DNA of 64,000 bases from Archivesica marissinica. Lineage: Eukaryota; Mollusca; Bivalvia; Venerida; Vesicomyidae. A model generated the notes under the pieces. That model ran no database searches, was not told the DNA's origin, and saw nothing but the letters and a program-made list of their open reading frames with translations. Location of the stretch: NCBI GenBank assembly GCA_014843695.1, contig CM026398.1:51375834-51439833 (forward strand), written 5' to 3'. Within the stretch, counting starts at the first letter, position 1. Each line of letters starts with the position of its first letter. The translations under genes were made by a program, and so were the position numbers. Shown here one piece after another: positions 36,901 to 49,453 of the stretch.

Positions 36901-39900
36901 GGTGATGGGTGTAGATGCACAACAAGATGGTGATGGGTGTAGATGCACAACAAGATGGTGATGGATGTAGATGCACAACAAGATGGTGATGGGTGTAGAT
37001 GAACAACAAGATGGTGATGGATATAGATGAACAACAAGATGGTGATGGGTGTAGATGCACAACAAGATGGTGATGGGTGTAGATGCACAACAAGATGGTG
37101 ATGGATGTAGATGCACAACAAGATGGTGATGGATGTAGATGCACAACAAGATGGTGATGGGTGTAGATGCACAACAATATGGTGATGGGTGTAGATGCAC
37201 AACAAGATGGTGATGGATGTAGATGGACAACAAGATGGTGATAGGTGTAGATGAACGACAAGATGGCGATGGATGTAGATGAACAACAAGATGGTGATGG
37301 ATGTAGATGAACAACAAGATGGTGACGGGTGTAGATGCACAACAATATGGTGATGGGTGTAGATGCACAACAAGATGGTGATGGATGTAGATGCACAACA
37401 AGATGGTGATGGATGTAGATGCACAACAAGATGGTGATGGGTGTAGATGAACAACAAGATGGCGATGGATGTAGATGAACAACAAGATGGTGATGGATGT
37501 AGATGAACAACAAGATGGTGACGGGTGTAGATGAACAACAAGATGGTGATGGATGTAGATGAACAACTAGATGGTGATGGATGTAGATGCACAACAAGAT
37601 GGTGATGGATGTAGATGCACAACAAGATGGTGATGGATGTAGATGAACAACAAGATGGTGATGGGTGTATATGCACAACAAGATGGTGATGGATGTAGAT
37701 GAACAACAAGATGGTGATGGGTGTAGATGAACGACAATATGGTGATGGATGTAGATGCACAACAAGATGGTGATGTAACAACAAGATGGTGATGGATGTA
37801 GATGACCAACAAGATGGTGATGGATGTAGATGAACAACAAGATGGTGATGGATGTAGATGAACAACAAGATGGTGATGGGTGTAGATGAACAACAAGATG
37901 GTGATGGGTGTAGATGAACAACAAGATGGTGATGGGTGTAGATGAACGACAATATGGTGATGGATGTAGATGAACAACAAGATGGTGATGGGTGTAGATG
38001 AACGACAATATGGTGATTGATGTAGATGCACAACAAGATGGTGATGTAACAACAAGATGGTGATGGATGTAGATGAACAACAAGATGGTGATGTAACAAC
38101 AAGATGGTGATGAATGTAGATGCACAACAAGATGGTGATCTAACAACAAGATGGTGATGGATGTAGATGAACAACAAGATGGTGATGTAACAACAAGATG
38201 GTGATGGATGTAGATGAACAACAAGATGGTGATGTAACAACAAGATGGTGATGAATGTAGATGCACAACAAGATGGTGATGTAACAACAAGATGGTGATG
38301 GATGTAGATGCACAACAAGATGGTGATGGGTGTAGATGCACAACAAGATGGTGATGGATGTAGATGAACAACAAGATGGTGATGGATATAGATGAACAAC
38401 AAGATGGTGATGGATGTAGATGAACAACAAGATGGTGATGGATATAGATGAACAACAAGATGGTGATGGATATAGATGAACAACAAGATGGTGATGGGTG
38501 TAGATGAACAACAAGATGGTGATGGGTGTAGATGAATGACAATATGGTGATGGATGTAGATGAACAACAAGATGGTGATGGATGTAGATGAACAACAAGA
38601 TGGTGATGGATGTAGATGCACAACAAGATGGTGATGGGTGTAGATGAACGACAATATGGTGATTGATGTAGATGCACAACAAGATGGTGATGGGTGTAGA
38701 TGAACGACAATATGGTGATGGATGTAGATGAACGACAATATGGTGATGGATGTAGATGCACAACAAGATGGTGATGGGTGTAGATGAACAACAATATGGT
38801 GATGGATGTAGATGCACAACAAGATGGTGATGGGTGTAGATGAACGACAATATGGTGATGGATGTAGATGAACAACAAGATGGTGATGGGTGTAGATGCA
38901 CAACAAGATGGGGATGGATGTAGATGCACAACAAGATGGTGATGTAACAACAAGATGGTGATGGATGTAGATGCACAACAAGATGGTGATGGGTGTAGAT
39001 GAACGACAATATGGTGATGGATGTAGATGCACAACAAGATGGTGATGTAACAACAAGATGGTGATGGATGTAGATGAACAACAAGATGGTGATGGATATA
39101 GATGAACAACAAGATGGTGATGGATGTAGATGCACAACAAGATGGTGATGGGTGTAGATGCACAACAAGATGGTGATGGATGTAGATGCACAACAAGATG
39201 GTGATGGGTGTAGATGAACAACAAGATGGTGATGGATATAGATGAACAACAAGATGGTGATGGGTGTAGATGCACAACAAGATGGTGATGGGTGTAGATG
39301 CACAACAAGATGGTGATGGGTGTAGATGCACAACAAGATGGTGATGGATGTAGATGCACAACAAGATGGTGATGGGTGTAGATGAACAACAAGATGGTGA
39401 TGGATGTAGATGAACAACAAGATGGTGATGGATGTAGATGAACAACAAGATGGTGATGGGTGTAGATGAACAACAAGATGGTGATGGGTGTAGATGAACA
39501 ACAAGATGGTGATGGGTGTAGATGAACAACAAGATGGTGATGGATGTAGATGAACAACAAGATGGTGATGGGTGTAGATGCACAACAAGATGGTGATGGA
39601 TGTAGATGCACAACAAGATGGTGATGGATGTAGATGAACAACAAGATGGTGATGGGTGTAGATGAACGACAATATGGTGATGGATGTAGATGCACAACAA
39701 GATGGTGATGTAACAACAAGATGGTGATGGATGTAGATGAACAACAAGATGGTGATGGATGTAGATGAACAACAAGATGGTGATGGGTGTAGATGAACAA
39801 CAAGATGGTGATGGGTGTAGATGAACAACAAGATGGTGATGGGTGTAGATGAACAACAAGATGGTGATGGATGTAGATGAACAACAAGATGGTGATGGGT

Positions 39901-42900
39901 GTAGATGAACGACAATATGGTGATGGATGTAGATGCACAACAAGATGGTGATGTAACAACAAGATGGTGATGGATGTAGATGAACAACAAGATGGTGATG
40001 GATGTAGATGAACAACAAGATGGTGATGGGTGTAGATGAACAACAAGATGGTGATGGGTGTAGATGAACAACAAGATGGTGATGGGTGTAGATGAACAAC
40101 AAGATGGTGATGGATGTAGATGAACAACAAGATGGTGATGGGTGTAGATGAACGACAATATGGTGATGGATGTAGATGCACAACAAGATGGTGATGTAAC
40201 AACAAGATGGTGATGGATGTAGATGAACAACAAGATGGTGATGGATGTAGATGAACAACAAGATGGTGATGGATGTAGATGAACAACAAGATGGTGATGG
40301 GTGTAGATGAACAACAAGATGGTGATGGTGTAGATGCAAAAAGATGGTGATGGATGTAGATGCACAACAAGATGGTGATGGATGTAGATGAACAACAAGA
40401 TGGTGATGGATGTAGATGCACAACAAGATGGTGATGGGTGTAGATGAACAACAAGATGGTGATGGATGTAGATGAACAACAAGATGGTGATGGGTGTAGA
40501 TGAACAACAAGATGGTGATGGATGTAGATGCACAACAAGATGGTGATGTAACAACAAGATGGTGATGGATGTAGATGAACAACAAGATGGTGATGGATGT
40601 AGATGAACAACAAGATGGTGATGGATGTAGATGCACAACAAGATGGTGATGGGTGTAGATGCACAACAAGATGGTGATGGATGTAGATGCACAACAAGAT
40701 GGTGATGGATGTAGATGCACAACAAGATGGTGATGGATGTAGATGAACAACAAGATGGTGATGGGTGTAGATGAACAACAAGATGGTGATGGATGTAGAT
40801 GAACAACAAGATGGTGATGGATGTAGATGAACAACAAGATGGTGATGGATGTAGATGAACGACAAGATGGTGATGGATGTAGATGCACAACAAGATGGTG
40901 ATGGATGTAGATGAACAACAAGATGGTGATGGCTGTAGATGCACAACAAGATGGTGATGGATGTAGATGAACAACAAGATGGTGATGGATGTAGATGAAC
41001 AACAAGATGGTGATGGATGTAGATGAACAACAAGATGGTGATGGATGTAGATGAACAACAAGATGGTGATGGATGTAGATGCACAACAAGATGGTGATGG
41101 GTGTAGATGCACAACAAGATGGTGATGGATGTAGATGCACAACAATATGGTGATGGGTGTAGATGCACAACAAGATGGTGATGGATGTAGATGCACAACA
41201 AGATGGTGATGGATGTAGATGCACAACAAGATGGTGATGGGTGTAGATGAACGACAAGATGGCGATGGATGTAGATGAACAACAAGATGGTGATGGATGT
41301 AGATGAACAACAAGATGGTGACGGGTGTAGATGAACAACAAGATGGTGATGGGTGTAGATGAACAACAAGATGGTGATGGATGTAGATGAACAACAAGAT
41401 GGTGATGGATGTAGATGAACGACAAGATGGTGATGGATGTAGATGCACAACAAGATGGTGATGGATGTAGATGAACAACAAGATGGTGATGGCTGTAGAT
41501 GCACAACAAGATGGTGATGGATGTAGATGAACAACAAGATGGTGATGGATGTAGATGAACAACAAGATGGTGATGGATGTAGATGAACAACAAGATGGTG
41601 ATGGGTGTAGATGAACGACAATATGGTGATGGATGTAGATGAACAACAAGATGGTGATGGGTGTAGATGAACAACAAGATGGTGATGGGTGTAGATGAAC
41701 AACAAGATGGTGACGGGTGTAGATGAACAACAAGATGGTGATGGATGTAGATGCACAACAAGATGGTGATGGATGTAGATGCACAACAAGATGGTGATGG
41801 ATGTAGATGAACAACAAGATGGTGATGGATGTAGGTGAACAACAAGATGGTGATGGGTGTAGATGAACGACAATATGGTGATTGATGTAGATGCACAACA
41901 AGATGGTGATGTATGTAGATGCACAACAAGATGGTGATGGATGTAGATGCACAAGATGGTGATGGATGTAGATGCACAACAAGATGGTGATGTATGTAGA
42001 TGCACAAGATGGTGATGGATGTAGATGCACAACAAGATGGTGATGTATGTAGATGCACAACAAGATGGTGATGGGTGTAGATGCACAACAAGATGGTGAT
42101 GGATGTAGATGAACAACAAGATGGTGATGTAACAACAAGATGGTGATGAATGTAGATGCACAACAAGATGGTGATGTAACAACAAGATGGTGATGGATGT
42201 AGATGAACAACAAGATGGTGATGGGTGTAGATGAACAACAAGTTGGTGATGGATATAGATGAACAACAAGATGATGATGGGTGTAGATGCACAACAAGAT
42301 GGTGATGGGTGTAGATGCACAACAAGATGGTGATGGATGTAGATGCACAACAAGATGGTGATGGATGTAGATGAACGACAATATGGTGATGGATGTAGAT
42401 GCACAACAAGATGGTGATGTAACAACAAGATGGTGATGGATGTAGATGAACAACAAGATGGTGATGGATGTAGATGAATGACAATATGGTGATGGATGTA
42501 GATGCACAACAAGATGGTGATGTAACAACAAGATGGTGATGGATGTAGATGAATGACAATATGGTGATGGATGTAGATGCACAACAAGATGGTGATGTAA
42601 CAACAAGATGGTGATGGATGTAGATGAACAACAAGATGGTGATGTAACAACAAGATGGTGATGAATGTAGATGCACAACAAGATGGTGATGTAACAACAA
42701 GATGGTGATGGGTGTAGATGAACAACAAGATGGTGATGGATATAGATGCACAACAAGATGGCGATGGGTGTAGATGAACGACAAGATGGCGATGGGTGTA
42801 GATGAACAACAAGATGGCGATGGGTGTAGATGCACAACAAGATGGTGATGGGTGTAGATGCACAACAAGATGGTGATGGATGTAGATGCACAACAAGATG

Positions 42901-43440
42901 GTGATGGATGTAGATGCACAACAAGATGGTGATGGATGTAGATGCACAACAAGATGGTGATGGGTGTAGATGAACGACAAGATGGCGATGGATGTAGATG
43001 AACAACAAGATGGTGATGGATGTAGATGAAAAACAAGATGGTGATGGGTGTAGATGAACAACAAGTTGGTGATGGGTGTAGATGAACAACAAGATGGTGA
43101 TGGGTGTAGATGAACAACAAGATGGTGATGGGTGTAGATGAACAACAAGATGGTGATGTATGTAGATGAACAACAAGATGGTGATGGGTGTAGATGAACG
43201 ACAAGATGTAGATGAACAACAAGATGGTGGTGGATGTAGATGAACAACAAGATGGTGATGGGTGTAGATGAACGACAAGATGTAGATGAACAACAAGATG
43301 GTGATGGATGTAGATGCACAACAAGATGTAGATGAACAACAAGATGGTGATGGGTGTAGATGCACAACAAGATGTAGATGAACAACAAGATGGTGATGGG
43401 TGTAGATGAACGACAAGATGGCGATGGGTGTAGATGAACA
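27984..43440. repeat. Giant 28-bp minisatellite, 15.5 kb
   Basis: About 550 tandem units of GTAGATGAACAACAAGATGG followed by TGATGGAT. Common variants are GATGCACAAC, GATGAACGACAATATGG, GGTGTAG/GATGTAG/GATATAG and GATGGCGATG. A 19-bp short form (GTAACAACAAGATGGTGAT) recurs. Degraded zones with shortened units lie near 28560-29300, 34830-35000 and 35520-36450. The plus strand is about 70% purine. No unit carries a stop on the minus strand, so all three minus frames stay open for thousands of codons with a 28-residue period. I reject them as genes. Higher-order duplications are listed in the findings. Confidence 0.98.
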
Positions 43441-44463
43441 ACTAGATATAAACCAGCTTCTCTAACATTAACAACTGTTGTTATAAATTGCCATGAACAG
43501 TATGCATACCAGCACATGCAATAGGTTCCCGGATACTCGACGGAAATAAATTCTCGAGTAAACATTTCTAACCAATCCCAGCCCTACTAGTGACCACACT
43601 ATCTTTTAAAGAAAATAAACACAAACAATACCAATGTCTTTTCCAATTTAATTATATCTATTAAACATTTTAATCCAAATTAAGCAGTAAAAAATGAATA
43701 TAATAAGAAAGTCATGTATCGTTTTACCATATTTAATCAAAGTAGGCTCGTCTAAATTTAATTCTTTGTTCAATAGAAAAACACACATGTAAATAACTAC
43801 TAATGTTTTAAACAAATGGTGTAAAGTGTCTTCATGTATGAAATATTTATGTTTTTAGAAATCGCTATAAAACGCTAAACATGAAAACAGTTTGTAGGGG
43901 TTAAATATATTTAATGCCTATATTTAGCATCGAGGACCATTCCTGCAGTAAATTAAACAAGTATTACGGTCTGCACGATGCAAGATGAAAACAAACATTA
44001 CCAGGACTATCTCGGAATGAGAACTTTCCAGGCTATGTGTACTATAGTATAATATTATAAACAATCTAACTAGCAAAAATATATTACAGATCTATTTTAA
44101 TAAAATTACAAAAAACAAGAGATCTATCATGGTAGTAAACTACTGGGCTGTTTTAAAAAAAGAAACGACTCCCCAGTTCTTTGTACAATAAATATAACTC
44201 AGCTTGGCATACATAATATTTGACAGTAATTTTGTTGCTTAATTCCAACGGTATGTTTTGTAAATGATTCGTAGGAAAGAGGTAACCACATAAGCAAGTT
44301 GCTTTCTCCTCAATCCTACATGTATTTTCTTATTGTGAACATTATACTATGTATATTCATTGAAATAAAATATTGTTTAAACTAGCCTATACCAGTAACA
44401 TGTAAGCTTTCATCATGCCAGTGCAATGCAACAATTAGGAGGATTGGCTATGATTCCAGTAAT
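43441..44463. other. AT-rich spacer, nothing recognised
   Basis: One kilobase without repeats or supported exons. Confidence 0.4.
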
Positions 44464-44869
44464 TTAACCCATTCAACACCAATTAACCGACATGGAAGTC
44501 GTGATAGCGCAGTGGATGCGCGTTCGCTTCAGGTGCGAAAGGTCCAGAGTTCGAGCCCCACTGGAGCCGTTACGATTGTGCCCTTAGGCAAGGCATTTAA
44601 ATTCCACGTTGCCTCTTCTCTCTCCCTCGTGGCGATGGATTTCATCAGGAATGAGGTCTTGAGAGTGATTTATACAAGTTGAAATAACTTGTTTAGCAAT
44701 CGAGCTAAAATAAATTTGTATAAACCGACATGGACAGGTGCATTATATTTTTAGACCAATAAATAAATAAGAAAATTATATTTAGACCAGTTCATTTATT
44801 AAAATGGGTAATTTTATCTCAAAATAGTAATACTACTGGCAAAAAGTGCAGATCCGGATGAGACGGCTC
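44464..44869 (-). mobile_element. TTAA MITE family 2, truncated and split by a SINE
   Basis: Begins after TTAA (44464-44467) with CCCATTCAACACC, is interrupted at 44496, resumes at 44735 and stops in the middle of the central palindrome (GAGACGGCTCGT, 44869). The inverted family 2 end is missing. Confidence 0.83.
44497..44722 (+). repeat. SINE family C nested in a MITE
   Basis: Full copy from GTCGTGATAGCGCAGTGG (A box) through GAGTTCGAGCCCCACTGG (B box), TCTTCTCTCTCCCTCGTGGC and AGCTAAAATAAATTTGTATA. It is flanked by a perfect 12-bp duplication of the MITE sequence, AACCGACATGGA (44485-44496 and 44723-44734). Confidence 0.93.
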
Positions 44870-44997
44870 GTGGAATAGGGCTCTGCTGGCAGAAATGAAG
44901 GCACAAGTGGAAACCCTAGGTAGAATCATCAATGTTCTGCTGGCCAGCTGGCCAGCTTCCTCAACAGTGTAGATAGTTATTAAAACTGCATTAATGA

Positions 44998-45239
44998 AGT
45001 ACACCCTTTCCTTCATAGAAGCACCTCTTGACGCCATTACCAATACGACATACAATGACAATGTAATAGCCAAACCAATGTTCATAATATAGGTCAGAAT
45101 CTCATGTAATCCCAGTAATATCTATGGAGGTGGGATAGGTATGGCGACTACTTATCCACTGCAAGATAGCTAAATGGCTGTCATTTGTATGGAGATATAA
45201 TAGTATATTAACCCATATCTCTGTGAAGGAAAGGGTTAA
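44998..45239. mobile_element. Single-copy MITE, progenitor form of the 55-kb arrays
   Basis: Starts ACACCCTTTCCTTCATAGAA and ends with GTGAAGGAAAGGGTTAA, which is inverted relative to the start. It holds one copy each of the three segments (CACCTCTTGACGCC..., ATCTCATGTAATCCCAGTAA..., GGCTGTCATTTGTATGGAG...) that are tandemly amplified at 54.83-56.30 kb and 58.11-59.58 kb. The right end carries TTAA. Confidence 0.8.
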
Positions 45240-45654
45240 AGGAGCAGATTACATTGTTTGTAGAACTGCATCATTAAAGTGAAAGTAGCTCGCTGTCGAA
45301 TGACAAAGTGAACTAATCATACATTTTTTTAAATGATCTAAATATATTTACCCTAAACAGCGAAAATGGTTACTAACAGTTTTCATTGATTCAAATAGCA
45401 TTCTATTTATAAATGTGAAAATTTACAGTTATTTCGATGACATTAATTATTCCATAATGTGAAACAGCAAATTGGAACATTCCAAGGAGCTTGTTGGAAC
45501 ATTTGCAGGATATCTCTATGGATGTGGGGTTCAGCGCTGCACAAATCTTTCTACGTCTGAATATTTGTCAATTTATATCTTTGTTGTGATTGGCATTGTA
45601 ATTGATTACAGGATAATTTATCACACCAAAAATGAATCATAATATTTAGCGAAA
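45240..45654. other. Spacer, nothing recognised
   Basis: AT-rich single-copy DNA; no supported exon. Confidence 0.4.
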
Positions 45655-45955
45655 ATCTGACAAATGAGCTCTTTGACTATATTCCATATACATGTAATAA
45701 ACAATCCAGATTCTAACATAAACATATGACAAATGAATTTGTTAAATTTAAATCCATCATTCCATATACAGGTAATAAACAATCCAAATATTAAAACAAT
45801 CCAGATTTTAACATAAACATATCTGACAAATGAATTTGTTAAATTTAAATCCATCATTCCATATACAGGTAATAAACAATCCAAATATTAAAACAATCCA
45901 GATTTTAACATAAACATATCTGACAAATGAATTTGTTAAATTTAAATCCATCGAG
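45655..45955. repeat. 97-bp tandem repeat, about 3 copies
   Basis: ACATATCTGACAAATGAATT followed by TGTTAAATTTAAATCCATCATTCC... recurs at a 97-bp offset. The first copy is more diverged. The minus frame 45621-45884 follows the repeat. Confidence 0.9.
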
Positions 45956-46111
45956 AAAAGAATCCAATCGGATTGTTGAATAAAATCACAACCTTTTTTT
46001 TACAGATAACACAACATAAATATATATATAGTATGATATATAAGGTACATCTATATATAATGACTCAGCAGTATATGAAGGTATGAGCATGCAGATGGTT
46101 AACAATTAATT

Positions 46112-46312
46112 GTTACGAACAGCGCAGTGGTTAGCACGCTAGCTTCTCACCAATACAAGCCTGGTTTGATCCAATCAGACAGGTGGGTTTTCTCCATTTA
46201 CTCCAGTTTCTTCCCACACACAGCACCAGATGCTTTCATCCACGACAATGAGAGTGATTAATATAAGTTGTTAAAACTTGTTTCACAATCGTTTTAAAAT
46301 AAATAGGTTTAT
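46112..46312 (+). repeat. SINE family A, internally deleted
   Basis: Has the A box (AGCGCAGTGGTTAGCACGC), a B-box-like GGTTTGATCC, then a deletion of the GGAAGTATGTGAGATGG segment, and resumes at CAGACAGGTGGGTTTTC to the tail. Confidence 0.88.
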
Positions 46313-46433
46313 AGTAACAAATAACTGATATTAGATTGTAAATAAATAATCATATAGTTGATTTAATGCACTTATGTTATTTGTATACAAATAAAAGCTA
46401 CATATAGTAAACGTGGGAGTATGTAAACACGTC

Positions 46434-46905
46434 AAACTCAAGCTTTACTCAAATTCAAGCTTTACTCAAATTCAAGCTTTACTCAAACTCAAGCTTTACT
46501 CAAACTCGGCTAAAGTCAAACTCAGCTAATGTCAAACTTAGCTAAAGTCAAACTCAAGCTTTACTCAAACTCGGCTAATGTCAAACTCAAGCTTTACTCA
46601 AATTCAAGCTTTACTCAAAATCAAGCTTTACTCAAATTCAAGCTTTACTTAAACTCGGCTAAAGTCAAACTCAAATTTTACTCAAACTCGGCTAATGTCA
46701 AACTCAGCTAATGTCAAACTCAGCTAATGTCAAGCTCATGCTTTACTCAAAAATTGAACCTGTCGTAACGTAATTGTATTTAAGGAAAGGGATTCAAATA
46801 AGTTACTGTGAATTTTGTAATAACTATTCCAGTGTTATGTCTTATTCTTGAATAAAATATTGTTCAAACTAACTCAAACTCGGCTAAAGCTTAACTCAAA
46901 CTATA
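46434..46905. repeat. Irregular CAAACTC/AAGCTTTACT repeats
   Basis: Mixed short units CTCAAGCTTTACTCAAACT and CGGCTAAAGTCAAACTCAG alternate without a fixed period at 46434-46745, with a small outlier at 46868-46905. Low-complexity; the frame 46529-46711 is not coding. Confidence 0.85.
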
Positions 46906-47083
46906 ACTCATGTGAGTTACTACCTACTCTTGATTAAACAATATCCGACCAATAATCTGATTATAATGTCAGCATTCATCACAAAAACATAATACAGTTG
47001 TTACTAGGCAACTAGCAGTTGCTAAGGTTACACTTTGAGGATAGGACTGGATGAACGATCCAGAATAGATCCAGGATATCTGA

Positions 47084-47860
47084 ATGCCCACGTCACACTG
47101 CTCTAATGTCGCGAGTTCTAATGACAAGTGGTGGTATCCATGGAATGCCCACGTCACACTGCTCTAATGTCGCGAGTTCTAATGACAAGTGGTGGTATCC
47201 ATGGAATGCCCACGTCACACTGCTCTAATGTCGCGAGTTCTAATGACAAGTGGTGGTATCCATGGAATGCCCACGTCACACTGCTCTAATGTCGCGAGTT
47301 CTAATGACAAGTGGTGGTATCCATGGAATGCCCACGTCACACTGCTCTAATGTCGCGAGTTCTAATGACAAGTGGTGGTATCCATGGAATGCCCACGTCA
47401 CACTGCTCTAATGTCGCGAGTTCTAATGACAAGTGGTGGTATCCATGGAATGCCCACGTCACACTGCTCTAATGTCGCGAGTTCTAATGACAAGTGGTGG
47501 TATCCATGGAATGCCCACGTCACACTGCTCTAATGTCGCGAGTTCTAATGACAAGTGGTGGTATCCATGGAATGCCCACGTCACACTGCTCTAATGCCAC
47601 GAGTTCTAATGACAAGTGGTGGTATCCATGGAATGCCCACATCACACTGCTCTAATGCCACGAGTTCTAATTACAAGTGGTGGTATCCATGGAATGCCCA
47701 CGTCACACTGCTCTAATGCCACGAGTTCTAATGACAAGTGGTGGTATCCATGGAATGCCCACGTCACACTGCTCTAATGCCACGAGTTCTAATGACAAGT
47801 GGTGGTATCCATGGAATGCCCACGTCACACTGCTCTAATGCCACGAGTTCTAATGACATG
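47084..47860. repeat. 61-bp tandem repeat, about 12.7 copies
   Basis: ATGCCCACGTCACACTGCTC followed by TAATGTCGCGAGTTCTAATGACAAGTGGTGGTATCCATGGA in two pieces. The first eight copies carry GTCGCGAG (an NruI-type site); the last five carry GCCACGAG. Otherwise the copies are nearly identical. Confidence 0.97.
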
Positions 47861-47865
47861 TGACA

Positions 47866-48180
47866 AGGTAATGGATTCATCAGGAATGTCATCTCTACAG
47901 CGATTAATTAAAAATTAGTAAGAACTTTTGTCGCTATCATGCTAAAATAAAATATTTTTTATTTAGCGTCGCTACCGGTAGTTTTACCTAACAACACCTT
48001 TCCTGGGCAGGCTCCAGCGGTTAACCAGTACTTGATGCACCAACCTCCGTAAGAAACTGTCAACTTTTTCATATAAAGAGACACGGTTTGAGAGGGGATC
48101 AAACCTGTGACCATCAATAATGATAGGTTACAGTGGTATATAAGTCAGCGACTGTAACCACTCGACCACGGAGGCAGACC
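47866..48180. repeat. SINE family C tail next to a minus-strand family D copy
   Basis: 47866-47955 (plus) matches the 3' end of family C (GGATTCATCAGGAATG ... GCTAAAATAAAATA). 47960-48178 (minus) is family D, from GCCTCCGTGGTCGAGTGG to the AACACCTTTCC region, with a family B-like GTCGCTACCGGT join at its 3' end. Confidence 0.8.
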
Positions 48181-48340
48181 AGCTAACATAAATATTACAG
48201 ACTCCTTATTTATCACCAAATTACTCCTTATGTGGCAGTATAAAAAGTGGAGATTACCACGTCTTAGGTACATACAATTTGCAAACAAATATAGAAGTGC
48301 GATATATTTATTTACCGGTAAGGTCAACATCACCGAATTG

Positions 48341-48588
48341 GATCTGGACTGGTAATCCAGGGATCGCAGGTTCGATCCACCGTCTGACCATAATAAAATT
48401 AACAGTCTTTCAGATGGGACTTTAAACTGAGATCTCGTGGCGGTGCTTTACACTGTGCATGTAAAAGAACTAGAGGAGACTCTGGAATGGGTCTCTCTCT
48501 GTATCATTGCACTATCCTCCAAAATCTAAAATGACTCTTCAGGAGGCGTCGCTCATATGGGCAACCGGTAGTAACGATAAATAAACAC
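48341..48588 (+). repeat. SINE family B, 5' truncated
   Basis: Begins inside the anticodon arm (CTGGACTGGTAATCCAGGG) and keeps the B box (GCAGGTTCGATCC), body and tail GATAAATAAACACC. Confidence 0.9.
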
Positions 48589-48818
48589 CAAATTGGGTGG
48601 GGGGGTAGTTGTTGTAATGTAGAAAACATGTAACTTCTAATTTCAGCCTTTTGAATATCTCTTTAAACCAACCCCCGTATAAATTACAACCTGCACAACC
48701 AATATACAGCATTAGTACAGAGATACATCAGAGCATGATTAATTAAAATGCCAGGTGAGCCGTATATATATATCCATGTCCACAAAAATCACTACACTGT
48801 AGAAATGATATTGATGTA

Positions 48819-48978
48819 CAGTGAAACCTGTGTTAGTGGTCACCTCCATTAAGCAGCCAGTTTCCAGATTCCCAATATGTTGCTTTATTATACATTTGAC
48901 CTCTATTAAGCAGCCACATGTGCTAAGCAGCCACTTTCTGTGATTCCCTTGGTTGGCTGCTTAAGACAGGTTTTACTG
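48819..48978. mobile_element. pogo/Tigger-like MITE, 160 bp
   Basis: Ends CAGTGAAACCTGTGTTA and the reverse complement of TAAGACAGGTTTTACTG; TA directly outside both (48817-48818, 48979-48980). Internal TTAAGCAGCCA repeats. A relative lies at 62179-62374. pogo-type assignment is by the CAGT...ACTG ends and TA duplication (inference). Confidence 0.8.
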
Positions 48979-49057
48979 TATCACCGATTCACGATTTCTA
49001 TTCTATATTAATACAGAATTAAACATGGAGACAAAAAACATCATCTAATAGAAGACC

Positions 49058-49112
49058 TAAGCCAGGCCTAAGTCAGGCCTAAGCCAGGCCTAAGTCAGGT
49101 TTAAGTCAGGCC
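49058..49112. repeat. Short CTAAGYCAGG repeat
   Basis: About five 10-bp units alternating CTAAGCCAGG and CTAAGTCAGG. Confidence 0.85.
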
Positions 49113-49215
49113 AAACATTACTGTTCTAATAATCAGCCATCCTTGAAGAATTTAGAAACTCCCAATTTGCTGCTGGATTCTCTTGACAGCAGATTATAGT
49201 ACCACTGTTATTTAA

Positions 49216-49449
49216 CTCTTTCAACACCAAGTAACATGACATGGACTGGTCCATGATATTCTTAGACCAATAAATGAATAAGAAAATTGCATTCGGACCG
49301 GTTCATTTATCAAGATGGGTAATTTTGTCTAAAATTAGTAATACTACTTGCAAAAAGTGCAGATCCTGATGAGACGGCTCGTCACGAGCCGGCTCATCTG
49401 GATCTACACTTTTTGTAAGCCTACATAGAGGTCTGTGGTGTTGAAAGGG
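49216..49449 (-). mobile_element. TTAA-flanked MITE, family 2
   Basis: TTAA at 49212-49215 and 49450-49453. Contains the same palindrome (GACGGCTCGTCACGAGCC) as 25.1 kb. Full-length. Confidence 0.87.
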
Positions 49450-49453
49450 TTAA

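Noticed and set aside
26956..43565. Minus-strand frames of up to 5,529 codons
   Set aside because: They are in the 28-bp minisatellite and continue through the N gap. All three frames are equally open with the same 28-residue period, which is a repeat property.
44870..44976. Plus-strand coding remnant reading LLAEMKAQVETLGRIIN
   Set aside because: Short, no splice sites and no repeat of it elsewhere in the window. It may be a transposon scrap, but cannot be supported.
47084..47860. CRISPR-like regular array
   Set aside because: The repeats are contiguous without unique spacers, in a eukaryotic setting without cas genes; ordinary tandem repeat.
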